64,000 nucleotides of DNA, from positions 62,001 through 126,000 of the forward strand of contig JACKEN010000008.1 in the NCBI GenBank assembly GCA_020632995.1, given 5' to 3'. The stretch is from Deltaproteobacteria bacterium. GTDB lineage: Bacteria > Myxococcota > Kuafuiibacteriia > Kuafuiibacteriales > Kuafuiibacteriaceae. Position 1 is the stretch's first letter. Every line of letters starts with the position of its first letter. A program made the translations under genes and the position numbers. Below the pieces are notes generated by a model that saw only the letters and a list, made by a program, of their open reading frames with translations, was not told where the DNA came from and made no database searches. Positions 8,231 to 17,327 of the stretch are shown one piece after another.

Positions 8231-9109
8231 ATGCGCAAGGTCCCCAGTCAGCCCCGCCGACCAGACCCGGCGGCACGGATCACCGCTCTCAGCGTAGTGC
8301 TCTCCCTCGGCCTGCTCGCGGTGCTCTTCGCTGCGTACTGGGTGTACGACAGCCAGCTTGCCCTCGCCCAGGCGGCCGACAGCACTTCGGACGTCTTCAC
8401 CGCGCTCGCCCTCGGATGGGCGGTGCGGGTGGGCGCCCAGCCGCCCGACGAGAACCACCCCTTCGGGCACTACAGCGCCCAGCCGATCGCCGCGCTCTTC
8501 ACCGCGATGCTCGCTGGCGCGCTCGCGGTGAGCGTGGCCCGCGAGGCGATCGGGGCGATCATGGGCGGCGCGATTCCCCGCCTGGACTGGCCCCTGGCCG
8601 GCGCCTTCGCCCTGAAGGTGGTGGCCAAGACCGCCCTCGCGCGCTGGGCAGGGGCCCAGGGGCGTCGCCTCCGGAGCCCAGCCCTGCGGGCGATCGCGGT
8701 GGACGCGCGCAACGACGTGTTGGTCGGGCTGGTGGGCCTGGTGGGCTTCGGCGCCGCGCGATTGGGCTGGCCGGGCCTGGACGCCTGGATCGCGCTCCCG
8801 GTCGCGGTGTGGGTGGGCGTGGCGGGGGTGCTCCTCGGCATGGAGAACGTCCGCATGCTCATGGGCGAGGCGCCCGAGGACGATCGCCAGCGCGAGCTCC
8901 TGGCCATGGCCCGAGCGGTGCCGGGGGTCGTGGACGCCCACAGCCTGAGGGCCCGCTCCGCCGGGGCCAAGATCGCGCTCTGGGTGCAGGTGAAGGTCGA
9001 TCCGGAGCTCTCGATCCGCGCCGGGCACGACATCGGCGAGGCGGTGGAGCGCCGCCTGCTCGAAGAGGACGACGTCTGCGAGGCGGTGGCCCACGTGGAC
9101 GTCGAGTAG
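8231..9109 (+). CDS. cation diffusion facilitator (CDF) metal transporter
   Basis: A 292-residue inner-membrane CDF antiporter that exports divalent metal against protons. The FieF-like signature PDENHPFGHYSAQPIAAL follows TM2. The transport-site ligands appear as D50-x3-D54 in TM2 and D158-x3-D162 in TM5. Zn/Fe members usually carry H-x3-D in TM5, and D-x3-D at both positions is associated with manganese-type CDF proteins. A C-terminal cytoplasmic domain (VPGVVDAHSLRARSAG... VKVDPELSI) is complete. Mn preference is inference. No metalloregulator is adjacent. Confidence 0.85.
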   Translation: MRKVPSQPRRPDPAARITALSVVLSLGLLAVLFAAYWVYDSQLALAQAADSTSDVFTALALGWAVRVGAQPPDENHPFGHYSAQPIAALFTAMLAGALAVSVAREAIGAIMGGAIPRLDWPLAGAFALKVVAKTALARWAGAQGRRLRSPALRAIAVDARNDVLVGLVGLVGFGAARLGWPGLDAWIALPVAVWVGVAGVLLGMENVRMLMGEAPEDDRQRELLAMARAVPGVVDAHSLRARSAGAKIALWVQVKVDPELSIRAGHDIGEAVERRLLEEDDVCEAVAHVDVE

Positions 9110-9140
9110 CCCCCTGAGCCGGTACGCACCCAAGAACCGT

Positions 9141-9889
9141 GTGGCCCACGGGCGCACGCTGCAGCTCGGCCGCCTCGAGCTGTACTACGAGGAGCTCGGG
9201 GCGGGGCCGCCGCTCGTGCTCCTGCACGGCTTCGGCGGCTGCACCCAGAACTGGCATCCCTTCACCGCGGAGCTCTCGAAGCACTATCGCCTGCTCCTCG
9301 TTGATCTGCGCGGGCACGGCTACTCGACGAACCCCGACGACAGGTTCTCGCATCGTGCTGCGGCGAGCGACGTGCTCCGGCTCCTCGACGCGCTCGGCGT
9401 CGAGCGCTTCTCGGCCATGGGCATGAGCACGGGGGGATGGCGCTCCTTCACATCGCGGCGCGTCAGCCGGAGCGCGTCGAGGCGATGGTGCTGATCAGCG
9501 CCACCTCGCACTTCACCGACGAGGCGCGGGCCATCATGCGGAGGGCGTCCTTCGAGACGGTGCCGCCGGAGGTGCGCGAGATGTACCGGGAGTGCGCGAA
9601 GCGCGGTGACGCGCAGATCCGGCAGCTCATCACGCACTTCAACGCCCTCCACGCGGACCATGACGACGTGAACTTCACCGCGGACGACCTCTCGGTGATC
9701 GAGGCGCGGACCCTCATCGTGCACGGCGAGCGGGATCAGTTCTTCCCGGTCGAGGTCGCGCAGGACATGGCGCGCGCGATCCCCGGCGCCGAGCTGTGGG
9801 TCGTCGCGGGCGGCGAGCACGTCCCGATCTTCGACCCCGCGGTCCCCTTCACCTCAGAAGCGCTGCGATTCTTGACCCGATCGCCCTGA
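9141..9889 (+). CDS. alpha/beta hydrolase (frame break at G run)
   Basis: An alpha/beta-hydrolase-fold enzyme of about 249 residues after correction. It has the oxyanion motif LLHGFGG, VDLRGHGYS, the nucleophile elbow GMSTGG (Ser in GxSxG), a C-terminal acid in HGERDQFFP and the catalytic His in GGEHVPIF. The frame shifts by one missing base exactly at the G6 run 9431-9436. One added G gives GMSTGGMALLHIA, the usual sequence after the elbow. Both halves are otherwise well preserved, so a data indel is likelier than decay. It starts at GTG. Substrate is unknown. Confidence 0.75.
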
Positions 9890-9901
9890 GGGCGCGCCGA
9901 G

Positions 9902-10381
9902 TCAACGCACCTTGCGATCGCCGACCTGGATGAAGCCGCCCTGCTGCTTGCCTCTGGGGTCGCGGTGGGTCCAGTGCAGCACCCCGCCCCGGTCGTTGTA
10001 CTCGTAGCGGCCCCGCACCCGCACCCGCGCGCCCGCCTTCACCGGCGCCCGCTCCGCGAGGTCGATGTTGTGGGCCACGAGCACGGTGAGCTCGCCCACC
10101 CGGATGATGAAGCGCTGGTGCCGGTCACCCTCATCGTCGTCCGACAGGGTGCGCTCGACCTCGCCCTCCACCTCCATCCACACCCCGGAGCGCTGGGCGC
10201 GGTGCGCCTGCAGGAGCGCCTGCACCCCGTCGTCGGGGGCGCGGGTCGGGGCCGGCTTGGGCTTGGGCGCGGCGGGCGCCGGCGCCTCGAGGATGGGCGG
10301 GGTGCGCTGCGCGGGGGGCTCGGCCGGGCAGCCCCACAGGGCGCCAAGGAGTGCAAGGGACGTTGCGCGGAGCGAGGTCAC
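9902..10381 (-). CDS. DUF3465 lipoprotein
   Basis: A 159-residue exported protein with a short signal peptide ending in a lipobox (LLGALWGC), a Pro/Ala-rich spacer and a DUF3465 domain. Family hallmarks are HQRFIIRVGELTVLVAHNIDLAERAP, RGRYEYNDRGGVLHWTHRDP and GGFIQVG. The fold is OB-like and no enzymatic role is known. It starts at GTG, overlapping the stop of the upstream porin gene (GTGA, 4 nt), which implies translational coupling. Confidence 0.85.
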   Translation of the reverse strand: MTSLRATSLALLGALWGCPAEPPAQRTPPILEAPAPAAPKPKPAPTRAPDDGVQALLQAHRAQRSGVWMEVEGEVERTLSDDDEGDRHQRFIIRVGELTVLVAHNIDLAERAPVKAGARVRVRGRYEYNDRGGVLHWTHRDPRGKQQGGFIQVGDRKVR

Positions 10382-11897
10382 TGGTCCGACTTCAGGAGCG
10401 GGTCGAGCGCGAAGGAGAGGCCGGCGGACCCGATGAAGTACTGCCCGTTGTAGTCGCCGTTCCCCACGGTGGTGACGTACTCGGGGAGGCCACCGACGAG
10501 GGGGCGATCTGCACCTGCTGGGAGTCCCGGACCTCGGCGCCCTTCATGGCTACGTACTGGAACGCGACCTCGAGGGTCACGCCGTACCAGGTGGTGGAGG
10601 CGCCGAGGGAGACGCCGTGCTTGTCGAGGTCGACGCGCGAGGGATCCATGCGCTCCGGCGGCACCGCGGTGGGCTCGTAGTAGTAGCCCGCGCGCAGGCC
10701 CAGGTAGGGCTCGAACATGTTGAGCTCGCCGCCGACGCGCAGCGACCAGGTGTCCTTCCAGTGGCGCTCGGCCACGATCTCGCCGAGCTCCTGCGGAGTG
10801 CCCAGGATGACGAAGTTGATGTCCTTCGGGGTGATGACCACGCGGTCGTGCGCGCTCCAGCCCTCCCAGACCCAGGCCACCTCGGCCCGGAAGAGGCCTG
10901 GCCACTGGTACTCGAGTCCGGTCCGCAGGATCGGCGCGGTGCTGAGCTCCACGTCCACGTTGCGGCCCTGCACCGTCACGAGGTCGTCGGAGGGGTCGGC
11001 GATGTTCTCACCCAGGACCTTGGCCGGGAGCTCCACGTCGATGGTGCCGGACGTCTTGACGTGGCGCTTGCCGCGGAACGAGAAGCCGAGGTTGAGGTTG
11101 GGGATGATCTCGTAGCTCGCGCCCACCTGCCAGTTGATCGCGAAGCTCTCCTTGAAGTTGAACTGGATGGGCGCGTCGAGGCCCGGGTCTTCGGGGCCGT
11201 CGGGCGAGAGGAGGGCCGAGTTCACCCACAGGTGCACCCGCTGGTCGTTGCCGCTCTGAAAGCCCATCAGCACGCCGCCGATGCGCAGGCCGCGGAGCAC
11301 CGGGACGTCCTTGAAGGGGCGAAAGCCCACCCCCAGGCCGAGGTTGGCCTCGATCGTCTTCATGTGGATGCCGCTGTATCGGTTCGGCATGGCGTTGGCG
11401 GCGTCGATGAAGTCGGGCCGCAGGGCGGGCGGCAGCTCGCCGTAGCGGTGGCGCCCCGAGTTGGGCCCCCACACCGCGAGGGCGACCGTGGTGTCGAGCC
11501 ACGGCAGCCCGTAGCCCACGCCGAGGAAGGGGATGGGCAGCAGGGTGTTGGTGTCGACCGGGTTGTCGGCGTAGCGGGCCTCGAGCTCGGCGTCGAGGGC
11601 CACCGGGTCGAAGCCCTCCATCGCCGCCGCCTCCGCGTTGACGCAAGGGCACTTGCGCTGGAAGGACACGTCCATCCCCACCAGGGTCAGGTCCGCCTCG
11701 ACGTGCAGCCCGCGCAGGAACGAGAGCCCCGCCGGGTTGTAGTGCATGGCGAGCAGGCTGTCCGGCGCGGCCACGAACGCGCCGCCGCGTGCCATGCCGC
11801 GGGTGCCCACGTCGGTGAGGTAGAAGCCAGCGGCGCGCGCGTCGGCGGCGGCTGCGGTGACGAGGGCGGTGGCCAACAGGGCAGGAACGAGACGCAT
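10378..11897 (-). CDS. FadL/OmpP1/TodX-type outer-membrane transport protein (frame break near 3' end)
   Basis: An outer-membrane beta-barrel of about 506 residues that probably admits long-chain fatty acids or other hydrophobic compounds. The signal peptide (MRLVPALLATALVTAAAADA) is followed by the FadL hatch segment GFYLTDVGTRGMARGGAFVA and MHYNPAGLSF. Many alternating aromatic strands follow (ASYEIIPNLNLGFSFRGKRH; YYYEPTAVPPERMD). The frame is lost at the G5 run 10500-10504. With one added base the reading continues through GLPEYVTTVGNGDYNGQYFIG to a stop that overlaps the next start as GTGA, which supports the correction. Confidence 0.82.
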
Positions 11898-12019
11898 GCG
11901 GTCCGGGGGGATTGCCACATCCGGATCTGTAGTGAAAGGGACGTTGGGCGGAAGAGACGTTGACATCCCTTGACGCCGTGCGGCAATCGCCGCGAGGGAG
12001 AGCCGAGGGGAGCACCACG

Positions 12020-12700
12020 ATGGCGCGACGCATCAGACGACACGCGAACCCCTTCCACGCCACGAACCAGGTGGGCCCCCTCGACCGCATGGCGGTGTTC
12101 GGGCGCGAGGCGCCGCTCGAGGTCGACATCGGCTGTGGCGGGGCGGGCTTCCTCTTCGAGCGGGCGAAGAACCACCCCGAGGTCGACTTCGTGGGCTTCG
12201 AGGTCCGGCTCCCGGTGGTCCAGGAGGCGATGGCGCGCCGCGATCGGCTCGGCCTGAAGAACGTGGTCATCTACTACGCCAACGCGCATGAGAACTTGCA
12301 GGGCCTGGTGCCGCCCGGGGTGATCCGCGCGTTCTACGTCCAGTTCCCCGACCCCTGCTTCAAGAAGCGGCACCACAAGCGGCGTATGCTCAAGCCGGTG
12401 GTGGTCCGGCGCATGGCGGAGCTCCTCCCCATGGGCGGCTACGTCTACGCGCAGAGCGACGTGAAGCCCCTGGCCGAGGAGATGTACGAGTTCCTCGCCG
12501 CGGAGGCCGCGCTGAAGAGCACCCTCGATCCGATCCTCACCGTGCCGTCTCCGATCGATGAGCGCACCGAGTGGGAGCGCCACCACGAGAAGAACGAGGA
12601 GCCCATCTATCGCATGTGGTTCGAGAAGGTGGCAGAGCCCAGCGGGCCGATCCCCGAGCTCGAGTTCCGGGACACCAACCCGCGTCGAGTGGAGGGCTGA
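12020..12700 (+). CDS. trmB: tRNA (guanine-N7-)-methyltransferase
   Basis: A 226-residue SAM-dependent enzyme that methylates G46 in the tRNA variable loop. It has the family SAM motif (VDIGCGGAGFLFERAK), the acidic strand end (VGFEVR) and the diagnostic FPDPCFKKRHHKRR stretch, where most members have PDPWPKKRH. The C-terminus ends in YRMWFEKVAEP as expected. The ATG at 12020 gives the family-typical N-terminus. The upstream in-frame extension covers the promoter region shared with the divergent porin. A ribosome site and TTG of the next gene follow its stop within 6 nt. Confidence 0.9.
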   Translation: MARRIRRHANPFHATNQVGPLDRMAVFGREAPLEVDIGCGGAGFLFERAKNHPEVDFVGFEVRLPVVQEAMARRDRLGLKNVVIYYANAHENLQGLVPPGVIRAFYVQFPDPCFKKRHHKRRMLKPVVVRRMAELLPMGGYVYAQSDVKPLAEEMYEFLAAEAALKSTLDPILTVPSPIDERTEWERHHEKNEEPIYRMWFEKVAEPSGPIPELEFRDTNPRRVEG

Positions 12701-12702
12701 GC

Positions 12703-13788
12703 TTGGGCGTCCTGTTGTACAACCTGACCCTCGCCGTCATCGGCGCGGCCACCGTCTACGTGCAGCGGCACCGCCTCCCGCTCCGCGGCCTGTTCGGCTA
12801 CCTGATGGCGGTGGTGGGGCTCGCCAGCGTCTTCGCGTACCTCTTCTATCGCCGCCCCACCGAGCCGCTCGACCCGATGTTCGCGGCGATGCGGATGATG
12901 GCCTACGGGCTCTTTCTCCACCTTCCGGTGCTCCTCGGGGCCTGGGGGTGGTTGGATCGCGAGAAGCGCCCGAGGCAGGCGGTGGCCATGGCCGCGGTGG
13001 CGGTCGCGATCGTGGCGGTGGCGATCGACGCCTTCTTCATCGAGCCCACCGCGCTCGAGGTGAACGAGGTGACGGTGGCGGTGCCCGGCCTCGAGGCGCC
13101 GCTCACGGTGGCGGTGCTCGCCGACATCCAAACCGAGCGGCCGGGCGCGTACGAGCGGGGCGCGATGGAGCTCGCGCTCGCCGCGAAGCCCGACCTCATC
13201 GTGATGCCCGGCGACTACGTCCACGCCTTCACCGAGGCCGAATATGCCGAGGGCATGGTCGCGTTCCGGGAGCTGGTGAAGCAGGTCGGCTTGCGCGCGC
13301 CCCTCGGGGTGTACGCGGTGGCGGGGAACGTGGACATCGTGGGCAAGTGGGTCGAGATGTTCGAGGGCACCGGGGTCGAGACCGCCACCGTGACCCGGAC
13401 CTTCCACCCGCGGCCCGACGTCGCGATCACCGCCCTCACCCTGGTGGACTCCTTCGACACCCAGCTGAAGGTGCCTGCGCAGGATGGCCTGCACATCGTG
13501 GTGGGCCACGGCCCCGACTTCGCCCTCGGCGAGGTGCACGCCGACCTCCTGGTGGCGGGGCACACCCACGGCGGGCAGGTCCGCCTGCCCTTCTACGGGC
13601 CGCTTTTGACCCTCTCGGCCCTGCCGCGGGACTGGGCCTCGGGCGTCACCCGGCTCGGTCAGGGGCGGACCTTGGTGGTGTCCCGGGGGGTGGGTCTCGA
13701 GCGCGGGTTGGCCCCGCGCCTCAGGTTCCGGTGCCGGCCCGAGGTGGTGATCGTGCGGGTGGTGCCGGCGTCGGCGCCCGCGCGTTAG
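12703..13788 (+). CDS. membrane-anchored calcineurin-like phosphoesterase with atypical metal motifs
   Basis: A 361-residue protein with several N-terminal hydrophobic segments (to about residue 110) and a C-terminal YaeI-like phosphoesterase domain. Recognisable motifs are VLADIQTER, MPGDYVHA, AVAGNVDIV, VVGHGPDFA and LLVAGHTHGGQVRLP. Standard members have D-x-H in the first motif and GNHD in the third. Here these are D-I-Q and GNVD, so one metal ligand and the catalytic His are changed. The final GHTH is intact. Activity may be altered. The TTG start at 12703 follows a GGAGGG ribosome site that overlaps the end of trmB, so the two probably form an operon. Confidence 0.75.
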   Translation: MGVLLYNLTLAVIGAATVYVQRHRLPLRGLFGYLMAVVGLASVFAYLFYRRPTEPLDPMFAAMRMMAYGLFLHLPVLLGAWGWLDREKRPRQAVAMAAVAVAIVAVAIDAFFIEPTALEVNEVTVAVPGLEAPLTVAVLADIQTERPGAYERGAMELALAAKPDLIVMPGDYVHAFTEAEYAEGMVAFRELVKQVGLRAPLGVYAVAGNVDIVGKWVEMFEGTGVETATVTRTFHPRPDVAITALTLVDSFDTQLKVPAQDGLHIVVGHGPDFALGEVHADLLVAGHTHGGQVRLPFYGPLLTLSALPRDWASGVTRLGQGRTLVVSRGVGLERGLAPRLRFRCRPEVVIVRVVPASAPAR

Positions 13789-13913
13789 CGCGACGCGGAC
13801 AGGGAGCGCCAGGTGAAGAACACCATGGCGCCCGCGGCGAGGGCGATCGGCAGGTGCGCAGGCTGGATGACGAACTCCAGGACCTCGCCCCAACCGCTGG
13901 GGATCAGGAACAT
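13785..13913 (-). CDS. small single-span membrane protein
   Basis: A 42-residue open frame (MFLIPSGWGEVLEFVI...WRSLSASR) with one hydrophobic helix at about residues 20-36 and a basic tail. It overlaps the stop of the convergent phosphoesterase gene by 4 nt. The upstream in-frame extension is Arg/Gly-rich and looks non-coding, so the ATG at 13913 is preferred. No clear ribosome site is seen. It could be a real small protein or a chance frame in GC-rich DNA. Confidence 0.4.
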   Translation of the reverse strand: MFLIPSGWGEVLEFVIQPAHLPIALAAGAMVFFTWRSLSASR

Positions 13914-13988
13914 CGCCCGGGCATAGTCACATCGATCGCCGCCGTCAACCGGGCTGCCCACCGACGCCGGGCCTGCTAGGCTGCGCCC

Positions 13989-15573
13989 GTGATCGGTGGA
14001 CGTGGCGCAGACCGGCTGGCCTGGACGGTGGGCATTACAGCCCTGCTCGCGTCGGGCTGCTCGCGGAACGGTGGGTCTCCCATGGAGATCATCCGCCCCC
14101 AAGCTCGACGTGGCCTACGTGTCGCCGGACGGCGGCGACGCGGCGGAGGGCACCGAAGAGGCCCCCTTCGCCAGCCTCGCCCGGGCGCTCCGGACGGATC
14201 GCTCCAAGATCGTGCTCCTGCCCGGGACCTTCCCCGAGCCCCAGGTGGTGGTGAGCCGGGCGGTGCGGATCGAGGCCTCGGCCCTCGGCCAGGCGATCCT
14301 CGACGGGCACCTGTTCATCTCCGCCTCCGAGGTCTCGGTGGCCGGCGTGAACGTCACCGGCGGGGTCGGGGTGCACCTGGCCCACGACGTGGTGATCTCG
14401 AGCGCCACCGTGGCCTACGGGCTGAAGGACGACGCGGTGAGCGTGGTGTCGAGCGAGGTTCGGCTGGTCGACCTGCACTTGTCGTGCGGCCCCGAGACCT
14501 GCCTGCAGGTCACCACCTCCACCGTCGACGTGTCGAACGTCGTCGCGCGGGCCGACGCCGGCTCGAAGCGGGTGGTGCGGGTGGAGTCGTCCCGGGCCAC
14601 CGTACACCGGCTCATGACCTTCGGCGGCGACATCACCCAGCTGCAGGCCAGCCTGCACAGCAACCTCCGGGTCACCACCGCCACCCTCGCCGGCTCGGGC
14701 GGCAGCGGCCTCGCCGCGCTGCAAGACAGCTTGCTCGAGGCGAGCGACGTCCACGTCATCGCGGCCCGCCGGGCTGGCTGCCTGGTGCAGCGCGCCCGCG
14801 CCCAGGTCACGAGCAGCACCTTCGACGCCCAGACCGGCCAGGGCGTGGCGCTCAGCGGCGCCCACCTGACCCTGCGCTCGAGCACCGTGACCCCCGCTCG
14901 CGACGGCGCCCTCCAGGTGGCGGGCTACTCCGGCCAGCCCTCCCGCCTCGAGCTGGTGGGTGGGGTGGTCCAGCACGGCGAGCACAGCGGGGTGCTGGTG
15001 AGCGGCGGCCTCGTGCACGTCGACGGCACCCGCTTCGAGGGCGCGGGCGAGGGCACCGACGTCGACGCCATCCTCGCCACCGGCCTCGGGAACCGGGTCG
15101 AGGTGGTGCGGGCCACTTTCCTTCGGCCCCCCGGCTTCGCGGTCGCGGTGCACCAGGACGCCCTGGCCACCGTCACCGCCACCGTGATCGAGCCTGGTCT
15201 GGGCGGGGTGCTGGTGGACGACGTCGCGGTCGACAAGGTCTTCGTGACCGGCATGGTGGTGCGCGGGTGCCGCCAGGGCTCCGGCGTGGTGGCGTTGCAG
15301 AGCCCGATGGTCGAGGTGCGGGGCGGCCGTGTCGAGGGCTGCGTCGAGGCAGGCTACCTTGCCGGTGAGGGCTCGGGGGTGGTCGTCCGCGGGGCGCGGG
15401 CGGTCGGGAACATCCAGTACGGCTTCGCCGCCTTCGGTGGGTCGAGCATGAGCTTGGAGGGGGTGCAGGCGAGCGGGAGCCGGTGGGCGGCGTTTGCTGC
15501 TTGTGGGGATGGATCGCGGGTGGTGGCGGACGCGGAGTCGGTGCTGGAGGGGGCTACGGTGTTGTGCCCGTAG
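13989..15573 (+). CDS. right-handed beta-helix lipoprotein (frame break near 5' end)
   Basis: A surface lipoprotein of about 527 residues after correction. It starts at GTG with a signal peptide and lipobox (LLASGC). A DUF1565-like opening (YVSPDGGDAAEGTEEAPFASLARAL) leads into many beta-helix coils of the parallel pectate-lyase-like type (repeated V-x-V-x-x-x-x-V patterns such as EVSVAGVNVTGGVGVHLAHDVVI, shown here only as an example of the strand spacing). The signal peptide and the helix are in different frames. Removing one C from the C5 run 14096-14100 joins them as IIRPKLDVAYVS. A carbohydrate-binding or processing role is possible, but no catalytic residues can be assigned. Confidence 0.7.
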
Positions 15574-16002
15574 GGCGGCGGTTCTCCTCGCTCCCCTCGA
15601 TGACCTCGACCAAGACCGCGAGCACTCCCCTTCTCTTTGCTCGCCACCTAGACTTCCGCGGCTGCTCAAGGTGAAGTCCGCCGAGACCGCTGCCTCCTCC
15701 TCGTCCACACCGTGAAGTCTTCCTCACACTATCGATTTTGCGGGCGCAGCGCAGGTGGACTGCAACCGTTCCTGCAACGACGTTGCACAATCGCCGAAGG
15801 ACCTCGAACGGACTGATGCCTCGTGGAAGCGGACACGTGGGTCGGTATCCCGGTGGCAGACTCCTGGCGATCCCACGAAAGGACGTACCCACCGACGTAC
15901 GCAGGCAACCCTGTCCCCAGGGACAGGTTGCGGCGGCCCTGGCTCTGATATCCTTGGGCAGCTCGGATGTGTTCGTCGAACACACCGGACTCAGGAGGAT
16001 GA
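15574..16002. other. 429-nt intergenic region with two inverted repeats, lower G+C
   Basis: I see no credible gene here. Open frames on both strands are short and of random composition. The stretch is visibly lower in G+C than the flanks and runs into the lower-G+C beta-helix gene. It holds an inverted repeat at 15910-15927 (CCTGTCCC-CA-GGGACAGG), without a U tract, and another at 15968-15984 just before the next gene's ribosome site. Confidence 0.5.
15968..15984. promoter_or_regulatory. 17-bp palindrome before beta-helix gene
   Basis: TGTGTTCG-T-CGAACACA is a perfect dyad with 8-bp arms, ending 8 nt before the AGGAGG ribosome site (15993-15998) of the gene at 16003. It could be an operator or a 5'-UTR hairpin that blocks translation. 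No regulator gene is adjacent. Confidence 0.5.
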
Positions 16003-17313
16003 ATGGAATCACTATTGGCTCTTGCTCTATCAATCATCACGCCGGCCTGGACCGAGCCATATGTTTATCATCTCGAGGATTGGGTGGGCCCCAACGACTG
16101 CACAGCGCTTGGCTGCAACCTCGACTCGGCGTTCGCCGCAGCGATCGCGGATTGCGAGGCCTCACTGGCAGGGGCGCCGGACCGAGCGGGGATCGGATGC
16201 AAGATCTACATTCCGGCCGGTGACCACACCGTCACGGCCCCTGTGACGACCGGGTCGGATCCCGGGATCTGTCGCGCCTATTCGTTCGAGGGGCGCGGGG
16301 GAATGGCGAATCGGCGGGCTCTGACGCGGATCCACGCTGCCGACGTCACAGTGTTTCGGGGCTTGGGGTTCGGCTACTGCCGGTCGGTGGGCAAGGATGC
16401 CGGAACTCTCGAGATCAAAGGCCTTGGCATCGAGTACGCCTCCGGACCCAAGGCAACGCCCGTGATCGCGATCGACATGGAGGCGCCGGTCCGCATCGAG
16501 AATGTCTGGATCCGCTATCCGTCCATCGGCCTCCGGATCCACGCGGATGCCGATGGGTCGAACGGGTTCGACTCCGGGCTTTCATATGCGAGCAACGCCA
16601 ATGTCTCGCGGATCTGGGATCTGACGACCGAGTACACCCGGCACGCTGGAGTGTGGGTGGATGGCAGCGACACCAATGCGGGAGCGTTCATCGGCCTCAA
16701 CATCAACACCGCCTGCTATGCGACGGGTACCGAGATGGCCGGGCTCGAGGCCGAGTTTGGGGATTGCGCCGGCCTGGAAGAATCCTCTTTCCTTGGGAAC
16801 TTCGTGGTTGCTTCACACTTTGGCATCGCGGCCGGGCATCCCGACTTTCGATTCACGGCTCAGAGCAACCACGGGACCTGTCTCGGCTGCTATGTCGAAG
16901 GTCCCGACGCACCGGATCTGGATGCCCGGTGGTCGCAATGGATCGGTGGACTCGGTCCGGTCCCCACCGGCTCCGGCTTCCGTCTCGACGGTCCACGGGC
17001 GTATAGCCTCGACGTCGAGAATCGAAAGGACCCGGCCAACGTGACGAACTTCCGGATGGGCCTCGCAGCCAATGAGGGAGGCGTGTACTGGAAGGCAGAT
17101 CACGTAGGTGATGGTTCCTCATGGCCGCTCCGCCTCCATTGGGTTCCGGCATCGACCAACTACCGTTACGATATTGGGAACGTCAGCGTCGGTCGAGTGT
17201 GGGAGATCGAAGGTTACTATGCGGCACCTGAGCCAAGTACCGTCCTCGGTCACGTAACCTACTACGATCCCGAGGTCGCCGAGTGCGTCGATTCGGCGCC
17301 AATCTGCCAATAG
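16003..17313 (+). CDS. secreted pectate-lyase-like beta-helix protein in lower-GC island
   Basis: A 436-residue protein with a short hydrophobic N-terminus (MESLLALALSIITPAW) that probably serves for export. Its first part resembles the pectate_lyase_3 opening in phage tail spikes and secreted lyases (LDSAFAAAIADCEASLAG, IYIPAGDHTVTAPV). Beta-helix coils follow (LEIKGLGIEYASG, VRIENVWIRYPSIGLRIHADADG). Ten or more cysteines suggest disulfides and extracytoplasmic location. A strong AGGAGG site sits 4 nt before the ATG. Codon third positions are less G+C-rich than in all neighbours, suggesting recent acquisition. No catalytic triad can be assigned from sequence alone. Confidence 0.65.
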   Translation: MESLLALALSIITPAWTEPYVYHLEDWVGPNDCTALGCNLDSAFAAAIADCEASLAGAPDRAGIGCKIYIPAGDHTVTAPVTTGSDPGICRAYSFEGRGGMANRRALTRIHAADVTVFRGLGFGYCRSVGKDAGTLEIKGLGIEYASGPKATPVIAIDMEAPVRIENVWIRYPSIGLRIHADADGSNGFDSGLSYASNANVSRIWDLTTEYTRHAGVWVDGSDTNAGAFIGLNINTACYATGTEMAGLEAEFGDCAGLEESSFLGNFVVASHFGIAAGHPDFRFTAQSNHGTCLGCYVEGPDAPDLDARWSQWIGGLGPVPTGSGFRLDGPRAYSLDVENRKDPANVTNFRMGLAANEGGVYWKADHVGDGSSWPLRLHWVPASTNYRYDIGNVSVGRVWEIEGYYAAPEPSTVLGHVTYYDPEVAECVDSAPICQ

Positions 17314-17327
17314 GAGTTTCTGAAGGC

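Noticed and set aside
9431..9436. Programmed frameshifting at the hydrolase G6 run
   Set aside because: No stimulatory structure or slippery heptamer is evident, and similar breaks occur in many unrelated genes nearby, so indel error is simpler.
13989..15573. Start of the beta-helix protein at 13996
   Set aside because: That frame gives an N-terminus without a signal peptide. The GTG at 13989 encodes a proper lipobox, and the C5 run explains the change of frame.
15738..16246. Two overlapping 160-codon plus-strand frames before the beta-helix gene
   Set aside because: Both run into the beta-helix gene in the wrong frames and lack coding character. The strong ribosome site belongs to ATG 16003.
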